Notes: generated from the sequence alone by a model not told the origin. A stretch of 64,000 nucleotides of DNA from Protaetiibacter sp. SSC-01 (GCF_014483895.1 NZ_CP059987.1:124001-188000); one strand, 5' to 3'. Numbered from the stretch's first letter, positions 18,745 to 27,990 are shown. Made by a program: numbers and translations.

Positions 18745-19872
18745 GTGACGAGCGCCCCCGCATCCGGTTCCGCACACGGCGACGCGAGCTACGCGGCCGC
18801 CGGCGTCGACACGGCGGCGGGTGACCGCGCCGTCGAGCTCATGAAGGCCTCGGTCGCACGCACCCACGGCCCCGAGGTGCTCGGCGGGGTGGGCGGATTC
18901 GCGGGGCTCTTCGACGCATCCGCTCTCACCGGCTACCGCCGTCCGCTGCTCGCGACGAGCACTGACGGCGTCGGCACGAAGATCGCGCTCGCGCTCGCGG
19001 TCGACAAGCACGACACGATCGGCCAGGACCTCGTGGCGATGGTCGTCGACGACATCGTCGTCGTGGGCGCGAAGCCGCTCTTCATGACCGACTACATCGC
19101 CACGGGCAAGGTGCACCCCGAGCGCATCGCGACGCTCGTGGCGGGCGTCGCGCGCGCGTGCGAGGCGACGGGCACGGCCCTCGTGGGCGGCGAGACGGCC
19201 GAGCACCCGGGCCTCATGGCCGCCGACGACTACGACATCGCGGGCGCCGCCGTCGGCGTCGTCGAGGCGGATGCCGTGCTCGGCCCGGAGCGCGCGCAGC
19301 ACGGCGACGTCGTGGTCGCGATCGAGAGCTCGGGGCTGCACTCGAACGGATTCTCGCTCGTGCGCCACATCCTCGACCAGCGCGGCCTCGCGTACACCGA
19401 CACCTCCGACGAGCTCGGCGGGGTCGTGGGCGAGGTGCTGCTCGAGCCGACGCGCCTCTACACGGCGCCGCTGCTGCGCGTCATCGACGAGCTGCCGGGG
19501 GCCATCCACGCCCTCAGCCACGTGACGGGCGGCGGCATCGCCGCGAACCTTGCGCGCGTGCTGCCGAAGGGCGCGTGGGTCGAGCTCGACCGCTCGACGT
19601 GGAGCCCGCATCCGGTGTTCCGCACGCTCGCCTCGTGGGGCGGCCTGTCGCTCGGCGAGACCGAGTCGACGTGGAATCTCGGCGTCGGCTTCTTCGCGGT
19701 CGTGTCGGCGGATGCCGCGAGCTCGGTCGTGCGCGCGCTCGAGAACGCGGGCCTGCCGGCGTGGGTCGCCGGGCGCGTGTCGACGGCAGCCCACGACCTC
19801 TCGGGTTTCGAGCAGGGTGCGAAGGGTGTCGACGGCGGCGCCGTGCGCCTCGTCTCCGAGTTCGCGCCCTGA
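18745..19872 (+). CDS. purM: Phosphoribosylformylglycinamidine cyclo-ligase
   Basis: Converts FGAM to AIR with ATP. The 375-residue protein carries LLATSTDGVGTKI, the DLVAMVVDDI segment, ALVGGETAEHPG and SSGLHSNGFSLVR, all typical of AIR synthetase. The GTG start has TACGCT exactly six bases upstream, which suggests a leaderless transcript independent of the surface-protein gene ending 74 bases earlier. A family A inverted repeat begins five bases after its stop, followed by the convergent DUF3073 gene. Confidence 0.95.
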   Translation: MTSAPASGSAHGDASYAAAGVDTAAGDRAVELMKASVARTHGPEVLGGVGGFAGLFDASALTGYRRPLLATSTDGVGTKIALALAVDKHDTIGQDLVAMVVDDIVVVGAKPLFMTDYIATGKVHPERIATLVAGVARACEATGTALVGGETAEHPGLMAADDYDIAGAAVGVVEADAVLGPERAQHGDVVVAIESSGLHSNGFSLVRHILDQRGLAYTDTSDELGGVVGEVLLEPTRLYTAPLLRVIDELPGAIHALSHVTGGGIAANLARVLPKGAWVELDRSTWSPHPVFRTLASWGGLSLGETESTWNLGVGFFAVVSADAASSVVRALENAGLPAWVAGRVSTAAHDLSGFEQGAKGVDGGAVRLVSEFAP

Positions 19873-19876
19873 CCTC

Positions 19877-19944
19877 GTCCGCGAGAGTACGTACTTTTCG
19901 GCGGGATAGCCCCGCGCGCACGGAAAAGTGCGTACTTTCGCGGA
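19877..19944. repeat. Inverted repeat, family A copy 2
   Basis: The arms gtccgcgagagtacgtactt (continuing tttc) and gaaaagtgcgtactttcgcg (continuing ga) flank a 23-base centre. Both arm differences from perfect pairing become G-U pairs in plus-strand RNA. It starts five bases after purM and matches the copy after gap in its arms, while the centre differs. Confidence 0.9.
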
Positions 19945-19998
19945 TGCGGGCCGCAGGCGCGCGGGGAGGCGGGCGCTTGAGCGCCAGAGATCAGCCGA

Positions 19999-20202
19999 TC
20001 AGGCGGTCTTGATGTCGTCCTCGTCGAGGTCGTCGTCCTCGTCGTCGCCGTAGGCGTACTCGGGCCACTTCTCGAGGTCCTCCTCGAGACGGGGGTTGCC
20101 GGCGAGCTCGCGCTGGAGCGAGTCGTAGTTGGTGTCCGGGCTGAAGTACTTCAGCTCCCGAGCGACCTTGGTGTGCTTTGCCTTCTGACGGCCGCGCCCC
20201 AT
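19999..20202 (-). CDS. DUF3073 protein
   Basis: The 67-residue protein has the family's conserved start MGRGRQKAKHTKVARELKYF and SPDTNYDSLQRELAG, ending in a strongly acidic tail (DDEDDDLDEDD). It is a small actinobacterial protein of unknown function, regularly found near purM. The basic head and acidic tail suggest contact with nucleic acid or ribosome, which is inference. GAGGGGGTC lies upstream of the ATG. Convergent with purM. Confidence 0.9.
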   Translation of the reverse strand: MGRGRQKAKHTKVARELKYFSPDTNYDSLQRELAGNPRLEEDLEKWPEYAYGDDEDDDLDEDDIKTA

Positions 20203-20300
20203 GCGTGACCCCCTCGTTTCAGAGCTGAGATGAATGACGGAAAAACTCCGGGGAGTCTACCACGCGCGCCCCGTTCCGCCCGGGCTGGGCGCCGGATGCA

Positions 20301-20702
20301 TCAGCCGTCGGCTGCGCGCCGCGCGGCCTTCTTCTTCCGGGCCTCCGCGACCTTCGCCGCGGCGGCCTTCGCGGCGGCCGTCGCCTTCGCGTTGACCCTC
20401 TTGGCGCCCTCGAACTCGGTGCCGAGCATCGCGAGTCCGCCGAGCGCCACGAGCGCGCCGGGGCCGGGCAGCGGCATGAGCACGACCCCGAGGGCGACGG
20501 TCGCCCCGCCCGTCACGCCGACGGCCGTGCGGTAGGCCTTGTCGGCCCGCGGGTTGCGGCGGATGCCCTCCCGCGCACCCCTCGCGGCCTTGCCCGCGGC
20601 GCGCTTGCCGCTCGCGAGGGCCGAGCCGACCATCCGTCCCGCGGCGGCGGCCGGGGATGCGGGGGCGCCCTCGAGGTCGTCGGGTTCGGGCGTCATGGAC
20701 AT
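20301..20702 (-). CDS. PGPGW-family putative membrane protein
   Basis: About 133 residues. The core TAVGVTGGATVALGVVLMPL followed by PGPGALVALGGLAMLGTEF carries the PGPG hairpin between two hydrophobic helices that defines the PGPGW family. The C terminus is a long Ala/Lys-rich helix. The start is uncertain: ATG 20702 or 20696 puts the acidic MTPEPDDLEG at the N terminus, while GTG 20747 would add 15 residues. Function unknown. It is divergent from the flavin monooxygenase gene. Confidence 0.75.
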   Translation of the reverse strand: MSMTPEPDDLEGAPASPAAAAGRMVGSALASGKRAAGKAARGAREGIRRNPRADKAYRTAVGVTGGATVALGVVLMPLPGPGALVALGGLAMLGTEFEGAKRVNAKATAAAKAAAAKVAEARKKKAARRAADG

Positions 20703-20773
20703 GCCGAAAGGGTAGGGCGGGAGGCTGAAGATCGCCTGCCCTTTCACGCGCGATGCCGGGTAACGTGAGGCGG

Positions 20774-21874
20774 GTGACCGAGCGCCCGACCGACACCTCC
20801 GTCGTGATCGTGGGCGCCGGCCAGGCGGGCCTCTCGGTGGCCTACTACCTGCGCAAGCTCGGCCTCGACGCGGGCAACGACTTCGTCGTGCTCGACCGCG
20901 GCCCGGGGCCGGGTGGCGCGTGGCAGTTCCGCTGGGAGGCGCTGCGGCTCGGCTCGACGCACCGCGTCAACGACCTGCCCGGCATGGACGAGCTCGGGCT
21001 GAGCTTCGACACGGCCGACCGCGCCCTGCCGGCGCGCGAGGTGATCGCCGACTACTACCGCCGCTACGAGCAGCACTACGACTTCAAGATCGTGCGGCCT
21101 GCCGACGTCACGCGCGTCAGGGCGACGTTCGACGGCTTCGAGGTGACGTTCGACGACGAGTACGGCGACCAGACCTTCTCGACCCAGGTGGTCGTCAACG
21201 CGACGGGCACGTGGGGGGCGCCGTTCGTGCCGTGGTATCCGGGCATGAACGGGTTCCGCGGTCGTCACGTGCACACGGTCGACTACCGCGACGCCGAGGA
21301 CTTCCGCGGTCAGGACGTCGTGGTCGTGGGCGGCGGCACGAGCGCGATCGGGTTCCTCATGGAGCTCGAGGGCGTCGCGGGTTCGCTCACGTGGGCCACG
21401 CGCCGGCCCATCGAGTTCCTCGAGGAGCAGGAGCTCAACATCGAGGGCGGCACGCGTGCCGTGACGCTCCAGGATGCGGCGGCGCGCGAGGGACGCGCCC
21501 TCCCGTCGATCGTCTCGACGACGGGCGTGCCGCGTACGCGCCGCATCCAGTCGGCGATCGAGCGCGGTCTGCTGAACCCGAGGCCCATGTTCGAGCGGTT
21601 GGAGGCGGATGGTGTGCGCTGGGCCGACGGAAGCTCCCAGCGGGCCGACGCGATCATCTGGGCGACGGGCTTCCGCCCCGAGCTGCGGCACCTCGCGCCC
21701 CTCAAGCTGCGCGAGCAGGCGGGCGGTGTGACGGTCGCCGGGGGCGCCGCCTACCGCAACGCGAACGTGTTCTTCGCGGGGTACGGTCCGACGGCATCCA
21801 CGATCGGAGCCAACCGCGCGGGCCGCACGATCGCGCGGCAGGTCGTGTCGGCGCTCAGCTCGCTCGGCTACTGA
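20774..21874 (+). CDS. Flavin-containing monooxygenase-like FAD oxidoreductase
   Basis: The 366-residue protein has an FAD Rossmann motif VVIVGAGQAGLSVAYYLR at its start and an NAD(P)H Rossmann motif VVVVGGGTSAIGFLMELEG near residue 185. ATGFRPELRHL, the ATGY-type motif of the FMO/CzcO family, lies near residue 298. It likely oxygenates or oxidises a small substrate using NADPH; the substrate is unknown. GTG 20774 follows TAACGT by seven bases. It is divergent from the PGPGW protein, with no operon partner. Confidence 0.82.
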   Translation: MTERPTDTSVVIVGAGQAGLSVAYYLRKLGLDAGNDFVVLDRGPGPGGAWQFRWEALRLGSTHRVNDLPGMDELGLSFDTADRALPAREVIADYYRRYEQHYDFKIVRPADVTRVRATFDGFEVTFDDEYGDQTFSTQVVVNATGTWGAPFVPWYPGMNGFRGRHVHTVDYRDAEDFRGQDVVVVGGGTSAIGFLMELEGVAGSLTWATRRPIEFLEEQELNIEGGTRAVTLQDAAAREGRALPSIVSTTGVPRTRRIQSAIERGLLNPRPMFERLEADGVRWADGSSQRADAIIWATGFRPELRHLAPLKLREQAGGVTVAGGAAYRNANVFFAGYGPTASTIGANRAGRTIARQVVSALSSLGY

Positions 21875-21909
21875 GCGACGCCCGGGCAGGCCCTGCCGCA
21901 TCGGGCTTC

Positions 21910-22010
21910 TTGCGCGTCGAAACGCGCGTTTGCTATACGAATTGACAGACATGACGTCCATCTCGGCGTAGAGGGGCGGACATGCGTCCTCCCCTCGGAA
22001 GGGAGGAGTA
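21910..22010 (+). promoter_or_regulatory. Control region of the glycosyltransferase gene
   Basis: The region contains a TTGACA hexamer (21942-21947), an upstream TATACG (21934-21939), and a small inverted repeat gcgcgt/acgcgc with a four-base centre (21912-21927). GGGAGGAG precedes the ATG at 22015. No well-spaced -10 partner for TTGACA is visible, so the exact promoter is unresolved. Confidence 0.3.
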
Positions 22011-22014
22011 CCTC

Positions 22015-23133
22015 ATGACCATCACGGCCCCCGCCGCCCCCGCCGCCCGGGCCACCACATCCGAACCGCTGCGCATCGGCATGATCGCCCCGCCGTGGTT
22101 CGAGCTCCCGCCCCGTGGCTACGGCGGAACGGAGGCGGTCGTCGCCGCCCTCGTCGACCAGCTCGTCGCACGGGGCCACCACGTGACCCTCGTCGCGAGC
22201 GGACCCGCCCGCACGCGCGCGCAGCGTCACCTCGCGGTCTACGACGAACCGCCGTCGCACCTGCTCGGGCTCAGCCCCGTGCCCGAGGTCGTGCTCGCCG
22301 CGGAGGCATCGCGCCTGCTCGAGGAGCACGAGCTCGACATCGTGCACGACAACTCGCTGGCCGGGCCGCTGCTCGCGCGCTCGCGCAGCATCCCGACGGT
22401 CGCGACCATGCACGGGCCCGTCACCGGCGACAACGGCGACTACTTCCGCCGCCTCGGCTCCGCCGTCGAGCTCGTCGCGATCTCGCAGGCGCAGCAGCGG
22501 CTCGCGCCCGATCTCAACTGGGCGGGCACCGTGCACAACGCGATCGACGTCGCGTCGTTCACCTTCAACGACCGCAAGGACGACGAGCTGCTCTGGATCG
22601 GCCGCTTCAGCCCCGACAAGGGGGCTCACCTCGCGATCGACGCGGCCCGCGCGGCCGGCCGCCGCATCGTGCTCGCGGGCAAGCTCAACGAGCGCGCCGA
22701 GCACGAGTACTTCGACGAGGCGGTGCGTCCGCGCCTCGGGGCCGACGCCGAGTACCTCGGAGAGGCGGATGCCGCGCTCAAGCGCGAGCTGTTCGCACGC
22801 GCCGCGGCGCTCGTCTTCCCGATCCAGTGGGAGGAGCCGTTCGGCATGGTCATGGCCGAGGCGATGGCGAGCGGCACGCCCGTGGTCGCGACCCGTCGGG
22901 GCAGCGTGCCCGAGGTGGTCGCGCACGGCGTGACCGGGTGGATCGTCGACGAGGCCGACGAGCTGCCGGATGCCATCGGGCGCGCCCTCGAGCTCGACCC
23001 CGCCGCGTGCCGCGAGCGCGCCGAGCGCTGCTTCGACCTGCCGGTCATGGCGGAGGGCTACGAGCGTGTCTACCGCTCGCTCGTGGAGGGCGGCTCGGCC
23101 GTCGCCCGCAGCGAGACGGAGCTCGCGGCCTGA
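22015..23133 (+). CDS. GT4-family glycosyltransferase
   Basis: The 372-residue protein has the GT-B fold. The N-terminal domain starts RIGMIAPPWFELPPRGYGGT (acceptor side). The C-terminal domain carries ELLWIGRFSPDKGAHLAIDA and the GT4 donor-site motif EEPFGMVMAEAMASGTPVVA with the two Glu residues of the EX7E pattern. It transfers a sugar from a nucleotide donor to an unknown acceptor. ATG 22015 follows GGGAGGAG. The convergent neighbour is a glycogen-debranching-like enzyme 22 bases away; this pairing suggests carbohydrate metabolism but does not name a product. Confidence 0.87.
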   Translation: MTITAPAAPAARATTSEPLRIGMIAPPWFELPPRGYGGTEAVVAALVDQLVARGHHVTLVASGPARTRAQRHLAVYDEPPSHLLGLSPVPEVVLAAEASRLLEEHELDIVHDNSLAGPLLARSRSIPTVATMHGPVTGDNGDYFRRLGSAVELVAISQAQQRLAPDLNWAGTVHNAIDVASFTFNDRKDDELLWIGRFSPDKGAHLAIDAARAAGRRIVLAGKLNERAEHEYFDEAVRPRLGADAEYLGEADAALKRELFARAAALVFPIQWEEPFGMVMAEAMASGTPVVATRRGSVPEVVAHGVTGWIVDEADELPDAIGRALELDPAACRERAERCFDLPVMAEGYERVYRSLVEGGSAVARSETELAA

Positions 23134-23155
23134 CGCCCGCGGCCCGCGCGACGCC

Positions 23156-25042
23156 CTAGCGCAGGGCGTGGAGCACGGCGATCGCCGCCGCCGCGCTCCA
23201 CGCCTGCGGCCGGCACGCGGCCGGGTAGGGCAGCGGAGCCGGAACCTCGGATGCTGCGTCGCCCGAGTACAGCTCCGGCATCCGGAACTCGAACGCGGCC
23301 GCCGCGCGCAGCAGGCCCTCTGCGAGCTCGGCGGCGTGGTCGCGGAGGCCGTCGGCCGCGAGGCCCGCGATCGCGATCGCGGTGTCGTGCGTCCACACCG
23401 AGCCGCCGTGATACCCGAGCGGCCAGTAGCCCGCCGCGCTCGTCGCCATCGTGCGCAGGCCGAACCCGCTCGAGAGCTCGGGCGAGACGAGCCGCTCGGC
23501 CACGAGCATCCGCTCGCGCTCGTCGAGCAGGCCCGTGCCGAGCAGGTGGCCGATGTTGCTCGTGAGCGAGTCGACGGGTCGCTTGGCGCCGTCGAGCGCG
23601 ACGGCGGGGTAGGGGCCGTGCTCGTCCTCGACCCAGAAGGATGCGCGGAACCGCTCCGCGAGCCCGGCCGCCCACGCACGCCACGGCTCGCCGTCGCCCC
23701 CGAGCTCGTCGAGCAGCTCGGCCCCGCCCACGGCGGCCGCGTAGGCGTAGGCCTGCACCTCGCACAGCGCGAGCGCGCCCTCGGCGAGGCGTCCGTCGCG
23801 CCACTGCACGGAGTCGGAGCTGTCCTTCCAGCCCTGGTTCGAGAGACCGTGGCCCGTGGTGTCGAAGTACTCGAGCAGGCCGTCGCGGTCGGGGTCGCCC
23901 GAGTCGCGCATCCAGCCGAGCGCCGCCTCGAGCGCGGACCGGAACGGCGCGACCTCCTCGAGCGTCGCCCCCGCCCGTCGCACGTCGACGAGCAGCCGGA
24001 TCCACAGCGCCGTCGCGTCGACCGTGCCGTAGTAGGTCGGCGGCAGCGCGACGCCCTCGCCCGGGATCGTGTAGCTGCCGCGCCGCAGCTCGTGCAGGAT
24101 CTTGCCGGGCTGCTCGGCGCTCGGGAGGTCGTCGCGGCCGCCCTGCCGGTTGGCGAGCACGCGCAGGGTGTCGAGCGGCAGCCGCGTGCCGAGCGGCAGC
24201 AGGAAGCGCGCCGCCCAGATCGCGTCGCGCCCGAAGAGCGTGAAGAACCACGGCGCCCCCGCGGCGAGGAACTCGTGGCGGTCGCCCGCCGTGAGTCGCA
24301 GCGCGTCGAGGTCGTCGAGCGCGCGGCGCACCCAGCGCGCGAGGCGGTCGTCGACGCCCGTCAGCTCGGGCGTCTCCCACGGGGCATCCGCGGATGCCGC
24401 CCCCACGACGGCCGCGCGGTCGCTCGCCCGCAGCTCGCACGCGACACTCGCGGTGCCGCGCGCGGGGACGACGACGCGCCAGATGAGGCGGATGCCCTCG
24501 TCGGTGCGCGTGACGATCGCGCCGGGCGCCGTCACCTCCACCTGCACGTGCTCGTCGCCCCAGCGCGCGCCGGTCTCGGTCACGTCGACGAGCACCGCGA
24601 GCGGCACCGCGGTCCCCGCCTTCACTACCTGGAGGTCGGTGAGGTCGGCGTCGAGCTCGAGCACGACGTCGACGTCGAGGTCGCGGTCGAGGCGCGTCGC
24701 GAGCGCGAACTCGTGCCGCACCCCGTCGGCACGCACGACGCGCGTGAGCGTGCCGCGCACATCGGGGTCGGCTCCCGCCGCGTCGAGCGTGCGGTGCGCG
24801 GTCGTGAAGCGCACCTTCGAGGCGGAGTCGACGAGCGTGCCGACGTGCTCGCCGGGGATGCCGGCCACCGTGAGCCGCAGCCCCCGCACGACCCGCACAT
24901 CCGACACCGCGATGCCGTCGATCGGCGCGCCGCCCATCGAGCCGTCGGGCCGCGACCACGCCTGGGCGGGAGCGCGCAACGCCACGACGGCGTCGTGGAG
25001 GAAGGGCTGGAAGGGCACTCCGGTCGCGGGGTGCGGGCTCAT
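23156..25042 (-). CDS. Glycogen-debranching-like amylo-alpha-1,6-glucosidase
   Basis: The 628-residue protein has an N-terminal beta-rich domain of the glycogen debranching N type (about 1-230) and a GH15/GH63-like (alpha/alpha)6 barrel. The barrel shows WFFTLFGRDAIWAARFLLPL, DRDGLLEYFDTTGHGLSNQG, YHGGSVWTHDTAIAIAGLA and SSGFGLRTMA. These are common in trehalose/glycogen-active and related glucosidases. It probably hydrolyses alpha-1,6 or similar glucosidic linkages in the cytoplasm; no signal peptide is seen. Start ATG 25042. It is convergent with the glycosyltransferase. Confidence 0.82.
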   Translation of the reverse strand: MSPHPATGVPFQPFLHDAVVALRAPAQAWSRPDGSMGGAPIDGIAVSDVRVVRGLRLTVAGIPGEHVGTLVDSASKVRFTTAHRTLDAAGADPDVRGTLTRVVRADGVRHEFALATRLDRDLDVDVVLELDADLTDLQVVKAGTAVPLAVLVDVTETGARWGDEHVQVEVTAPGAIVTRTDEGIRLIWRVVVPARGTASVACELRASDRAAVVGAASADAPWETPELTGVDDRLARWVRRALDDLDALRLTAGDRHEFLAAGAPWFFTLFGRDAIWAARFLLPLGTRLPLDTLRVLANRQGGRDDLPSAEQPGKILHELRRGSYTIPGEGVALPPTYYGTVDATALWIRLLVDVRRAGATLEEVAPFRSALEAALGWMRDSGDPDRDGLLEYFDTTGHGLSNQGWKDSSDSVQWRDGRLAEGALALCEVQAYAYAAAVGGAELLDELGGDGEPWRAWAAGLAERFRASFWVEDEHGPYPAVALDGAKRPVDSLTSNIGHLLGTGLLDERERMLVAERLVSPELSSGFGLRTMATSAAGYWPLGYHGGSVWTHDTAIAIAGLAADGLRDHAAELAEGLLRAAAAFEFRMPELYSGDAASEVPAPLPYPAACRPQAWSAAAAIAVLHALR

Positions 25043-25154
25043 CGGGCGTCGTCTCCTGCGCTCGTCGAACGGCTCGGATGCCTCGGGCTCGTGAGGGCGG
25101 GGGAAAAACGTTAATAGGGGCTCGCGCCGCGATCAAACCGGCGCCGACGCGGCG

Positions 25155-27200
25155 TCAACGCCGCGGGGGCTTCGCTGCGCGCTGCGGCGCCCGCACGGGC
25201 GGGCGGATGGGCTCGCCGCGGCGATCCTGACCGGGGAGCGGCCGCGAGCGTCGTCCGTAGACGAGGTCGGACGAGTCGAGCAGCCACGGCACGAGGGCGA
25301 CCACGACGCCGTGCACGAGCAGCAGCTTGTGCCGGATGCGGCGTGCCTTGTGGTTGTGCAGCGCGTTTTCCCACCAGTGGCCCACGATGTACTCGGGCAG
25401 GTAGACGGTCACGACCTCGGGCCCGTGCTCCTCGCGGTGGCGCTTGATGTAGGAGATGAGCGGCATCGAGATGTCGCGGTACGGCGACGCGATGATGCGC
25501 AGGGGGACTCGGATGTCGAACTCCGCCCACCGCCGCTCGAGCTCCTCGCTCGCCTCGTCGTCGATCGACGCGTGCACGGCCTCGATCGACGCGTGCCGCG
25601 CCGCGATCGCGTAGTCGAGGGCCTTGAGCACGGGCTTCGACATCCGTCCGACGAGCACGATCGCGTGGTCGCCGGATGCGCCGAAGACGGTCGTCGCGTC
25701 GGCGGCGATCTCGCGGTCGACATCCCGGTAGTAGCGGTTGACGCCGATCATGAGCGTGATGAGCACGAGCATCACGACGAACACGATCCACGCACCGTGC
25801 GTGAACTTGGTGACCGTCACGATGACGAGCACGGATGCCGTCATGAGTGCACCGAGGGCGTTGATCGCGAGACCGCGCCACACCGGGCCGGCAGCCTCCG
25901 AGCGCTCGCGCAGCACGCGCATCCAGTGCCGCACCATGCCGATCTGGCCGAGCGTGAACGAGATGAACACGCCGATGATGTACAGCTGGATGAGCACGGT
26001 GACGTTCGCCTGCGCCCCGACGAGCAGCACGATCGCGACGGCCGCGAGCGCGATGACGCCGTTGGAGTAGATGAGGCGGTCGCCGCGTGTCGCGAGGGCT
26101 TTCGGCGCGTAGCCGTCCTTCGCAAGCACCGAGCCGAGCAGCGGGAAGCCGTTGAAGGCCGTGTTGGCGGCGAGCAGCAGCACGGCCGCCGTCGCGGCCT
26201 GCACGACGAAGAACAGCACGCTGTTGTCGCCGAACGTCGCGGATGCGACCTGGGCGATGAGGCTGCGCTGCGGGTCGGTCGCGCATTCCTCCCATCCGAT
26301 GAGGTCGCAGGGGTTCTCGGAGTACTGCACGCCCGTGAACAGCGCGACGGCCGTGAGCCCGGAGAACAGCACGATCGCGATCGCGCCCATCGCCACGAGC
26401 GTCCGCTGCGCGTTGCGGATCTTGGGGCGCCGGAAGGCGGGCACGCCGTTCGAGATCGCCTCGACACCCGTGAGAGCGGCGCATCCGCTCGCGAACGAGC
26501 GCAGCAGGAGCAGCACGAACGCCGCCTGCGTGAGCTCGTGCGCGCGCACCTCGTAGCCGGCGCTCTCGGCGATGGGGGCGTCGCCGAGGAGCATCCGCAC
26601 GATCGCCGTGACGACCATGACGGCGATCGAGACGACGAAGAGGTAGGTCGGCACGGCGAAGGCCTTCGAGGCCTCGCGCACGCCGCGCAGGTTGATCGCC
26701 GCGAGCAGCACGACGAATCCCACGGCGAGCTCCACGCGCCACGGGTTGAGCGACGGGATCGCCGAGATGATGTTGTCGACGCCCGAGGCGACCGAGACGG
26801 CGACCGTGAGGATGTAGTCCACGAGCAGCGCGGCGGCCACGACGACCCCGGCGCGCTCGCCGAGGTTGCGCGAGGCCACCTCGTAGTCGCCGCCGCCCGA
26901 CGGGTAGGCCCTGATGAGCTGCCGGTACGACGCGACGACCACGACGAGCAGGAGCACGACGCACGCCGCGACCCAGGGGCCGAGCAGCACGAGGCTCGAG
27001 CCCCCGAGCAGCAGGATCATGAGCAGTTCCTGCGGGGCGTACGCCACGGAGGAGAGCGGGTCGCTCGCGAAGATCGGGAGCGCGAGGTGCTTGGGCAGCA
27101 GCTGCCCGTCGAGCTTCTCGGTGGGGAGCGGGTCGCCGATGAGCCAGTTCTTGGCGGACCTCGGCGGTTCGGGTGGGGCGGTCTCGCCCTCAGGGGTCAC
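25155..27200 (-). CDS. APC-superfamily permease resembling the KimA potassium importer
   Basis: About 681 residues with roughly 12 membrane helices and a cytoplasmic C-terminal domain (about 490-640). ASDPLSSVAYAPQELLMILL and RAYPSGGGDYEVASRNLG match the signature loops of KimA (formerly YdaO), a c-di-AMP-controlled K+/H+ symporter, but amino-acid transport cannot be excluded. GTG 27200 is preferred. A TTG at 27236 overlaps the stop of the upstream GntR gene (TTGA) and would add 12 residues; both lack a strong Shine-Dalgarno. Co-direction with gntR suggests one transcript. Confidence 0.72.
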   Translation of the reverse strand: MTPEGETAPPEPPRSAKNWLIGDPLPTEKLDGQLLPKHLALPIFASDPLSSVAYAPQELLMILLLGGSSLVLLGPWVAACVVLLLVVVVASYRQLIRAYPSGGGDYEVASRNLGERAGVVVAAALLVDYILTVAVSVASGVDNIISAIPSLNPWRVELAVGFVVLLAAINLRGVREASKAFAVPTYLFVVSIAVMVVTAIVRMLLGDAPIAESAGYEVRAHELTQAAFVLLLLRSFASGCAALTGVEAISNGVPAFRRPKIRNAQRTLVAMGAIAIVLFSGLTAVALFTGVQYSENPCDLIGWEECATDPQRSLIAQVASATFGDNSVLFFVVQAATAAVLLLAANTAFNGFPLLGSVLAKDGYAPKALATRGDRLIYSNGVIALAAVAIVLLVGAQANVTVLIQLYIIGVFISFTLGQIGMVRHWMRVLRERSEAAGPVWRGLAINALGALMTASVLVIVTVTKFTHGAWIVFVVMLVLITLMIGVNRYYRDVDREIAADATTVFGASGDHAIVLVGRMSKPVLKALDYAIAARHASIEAVHASIDDEASEELERRWAEFDIRVPLRIIASPYRDISMPLISYIKRHREEHGPEVVTVYLPEYIVGHWWENALHNHKARRIRHKLLLVHGVVVALVPWLLDSSDLVYGRRSRPLPGQDRRGEPIRPPVRAPQRAAKPPRR

Positions 27201-27232
27201 GGCGGGCAACTCTACGCTTCCCGCGGCGCGCG

Positions 27233-27913
27233 TCAATGGGGGGTTCGTGAGCCCTCGTCATCAGGGTTCTCACCGGGGAAAAGGCTGCTCCAGGTCTCCT
27301 GCGCGAGCGCGGCAGCGGCCTCCGCGTCGCCCGCCTCGATGAGGTCGATGAGCTCGGCGTGACGTGCGAGCGAGCCCCAGCCCTCGGGTGAGTCGAAGCG
27401 CAGGCGCACGGCACGCTCGATGAGCGGCGCGAACTGGTCGAGCACGGTCTCGAGGATGCGGTTGCCGGCGACGCGCACGGGCACGCCGTGCAGTCGCTCG
27501 TCGGCGGCGAGGGCGGCATCCGTGTCGTGCGCCGCGATGGCGGCCTCGAAGGCGTCGTTCGCGGCGCGCATCTCGGCGATGTCGTCGGATGCGAGAAGCG
27601 GCACCGCGGTGCGCACGGCGAGCGCGTGCATCGACGCCACGACGTCGCGCGCCTCGCGCACGCGCTCGAGGTCGAGCGTGCTGACGACCGTCGAGCGACC
27701 GGGCCGCGCGATGACGAGGCCGCTGCGCGCGAGCTGCAGGAGCGCCTCGCGCACAGGCGTGCGGCTGCACCCGAGCCACTCGGCGAGTTCGCCGTCGCGC
27801 AGCTGCTCGCCGGGCGCGAAGGTGCCGTCGATGATCGCAGCGCGGAGGGTGCCGAGAACGTCGTCGCGCAGCAGGGTGCGGTCGACGCGGGCTCGGTCGC
27901 TCGGGATCGGCAT
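27233..27913 (-). CDS. GntR-family regulator with FCD ligand domain
   Basis: The 226-residue protein has an N-terminal winged helix (LRAAIIDGTFAPGEQLRDGE, then SRTPVREALLQLARSGLV), the hallmark of GntR. A helical FCD domain follows (about 90-215), with ADERLHGVPVR and a late His in ARHAELIDLIEAG that may bind a metal-carboxylate ligand. ATG 27913 was chosen over the upstream frame because it starts just before the winged helix. It lies between a transporter on the same strand and a divergent esterase, the two plausible targets. A palindrome sits in the shared promoter region. Confidence 0.87.
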   Translation of the reverse strand: MPIPSDRARVDRTLLRDDVLGTLRAAIIDGTFAPGEQLRDGELAEWLGCSRTPVREALLQLARSGLVIARPGRSTVVSTLDLERVREARDVVASMHALAVRTAVPLLASDDIAEMRAANDAFEAAIAAHDTDAALAADERLHGVPVRVAGNRILETVLDQFAPLIERAVRLRFDSPEGWGSLARHAELIDLIEAGDAEAAAALAQETWSSLFPGENPDDEGSRTPH

Positions 27914-27976
27914 CGGCTTATCTTGCGCACACTCTGCCGCGGTGCGCCACGCGTCTTGACGGGATTGCGGACTGAA

Positions 27977-27990
27977 TGCAATATATCGCA
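27977..27990. promoter_or_regulatory. Candidate GntR/FCD operator
   Basis: tgcaatatatcgca is a near-perfect palindrome (tgc-ATAT-gca type, one mismatched pair). It is the most A/T-rich spot between the divergent gntR and esterase genes. Its length and symmetry fit dimeric GntR/FCD binding; assignment is inferred from position. Confidence 0.5.

Noticed and set aside
27237-27400. A c-di-AMP (ydaO) riboswitch before the KimA-like gene
   Set aside because: The upstream DNA is coding sequence of the GntR gene and shows none of the expected leader structure.
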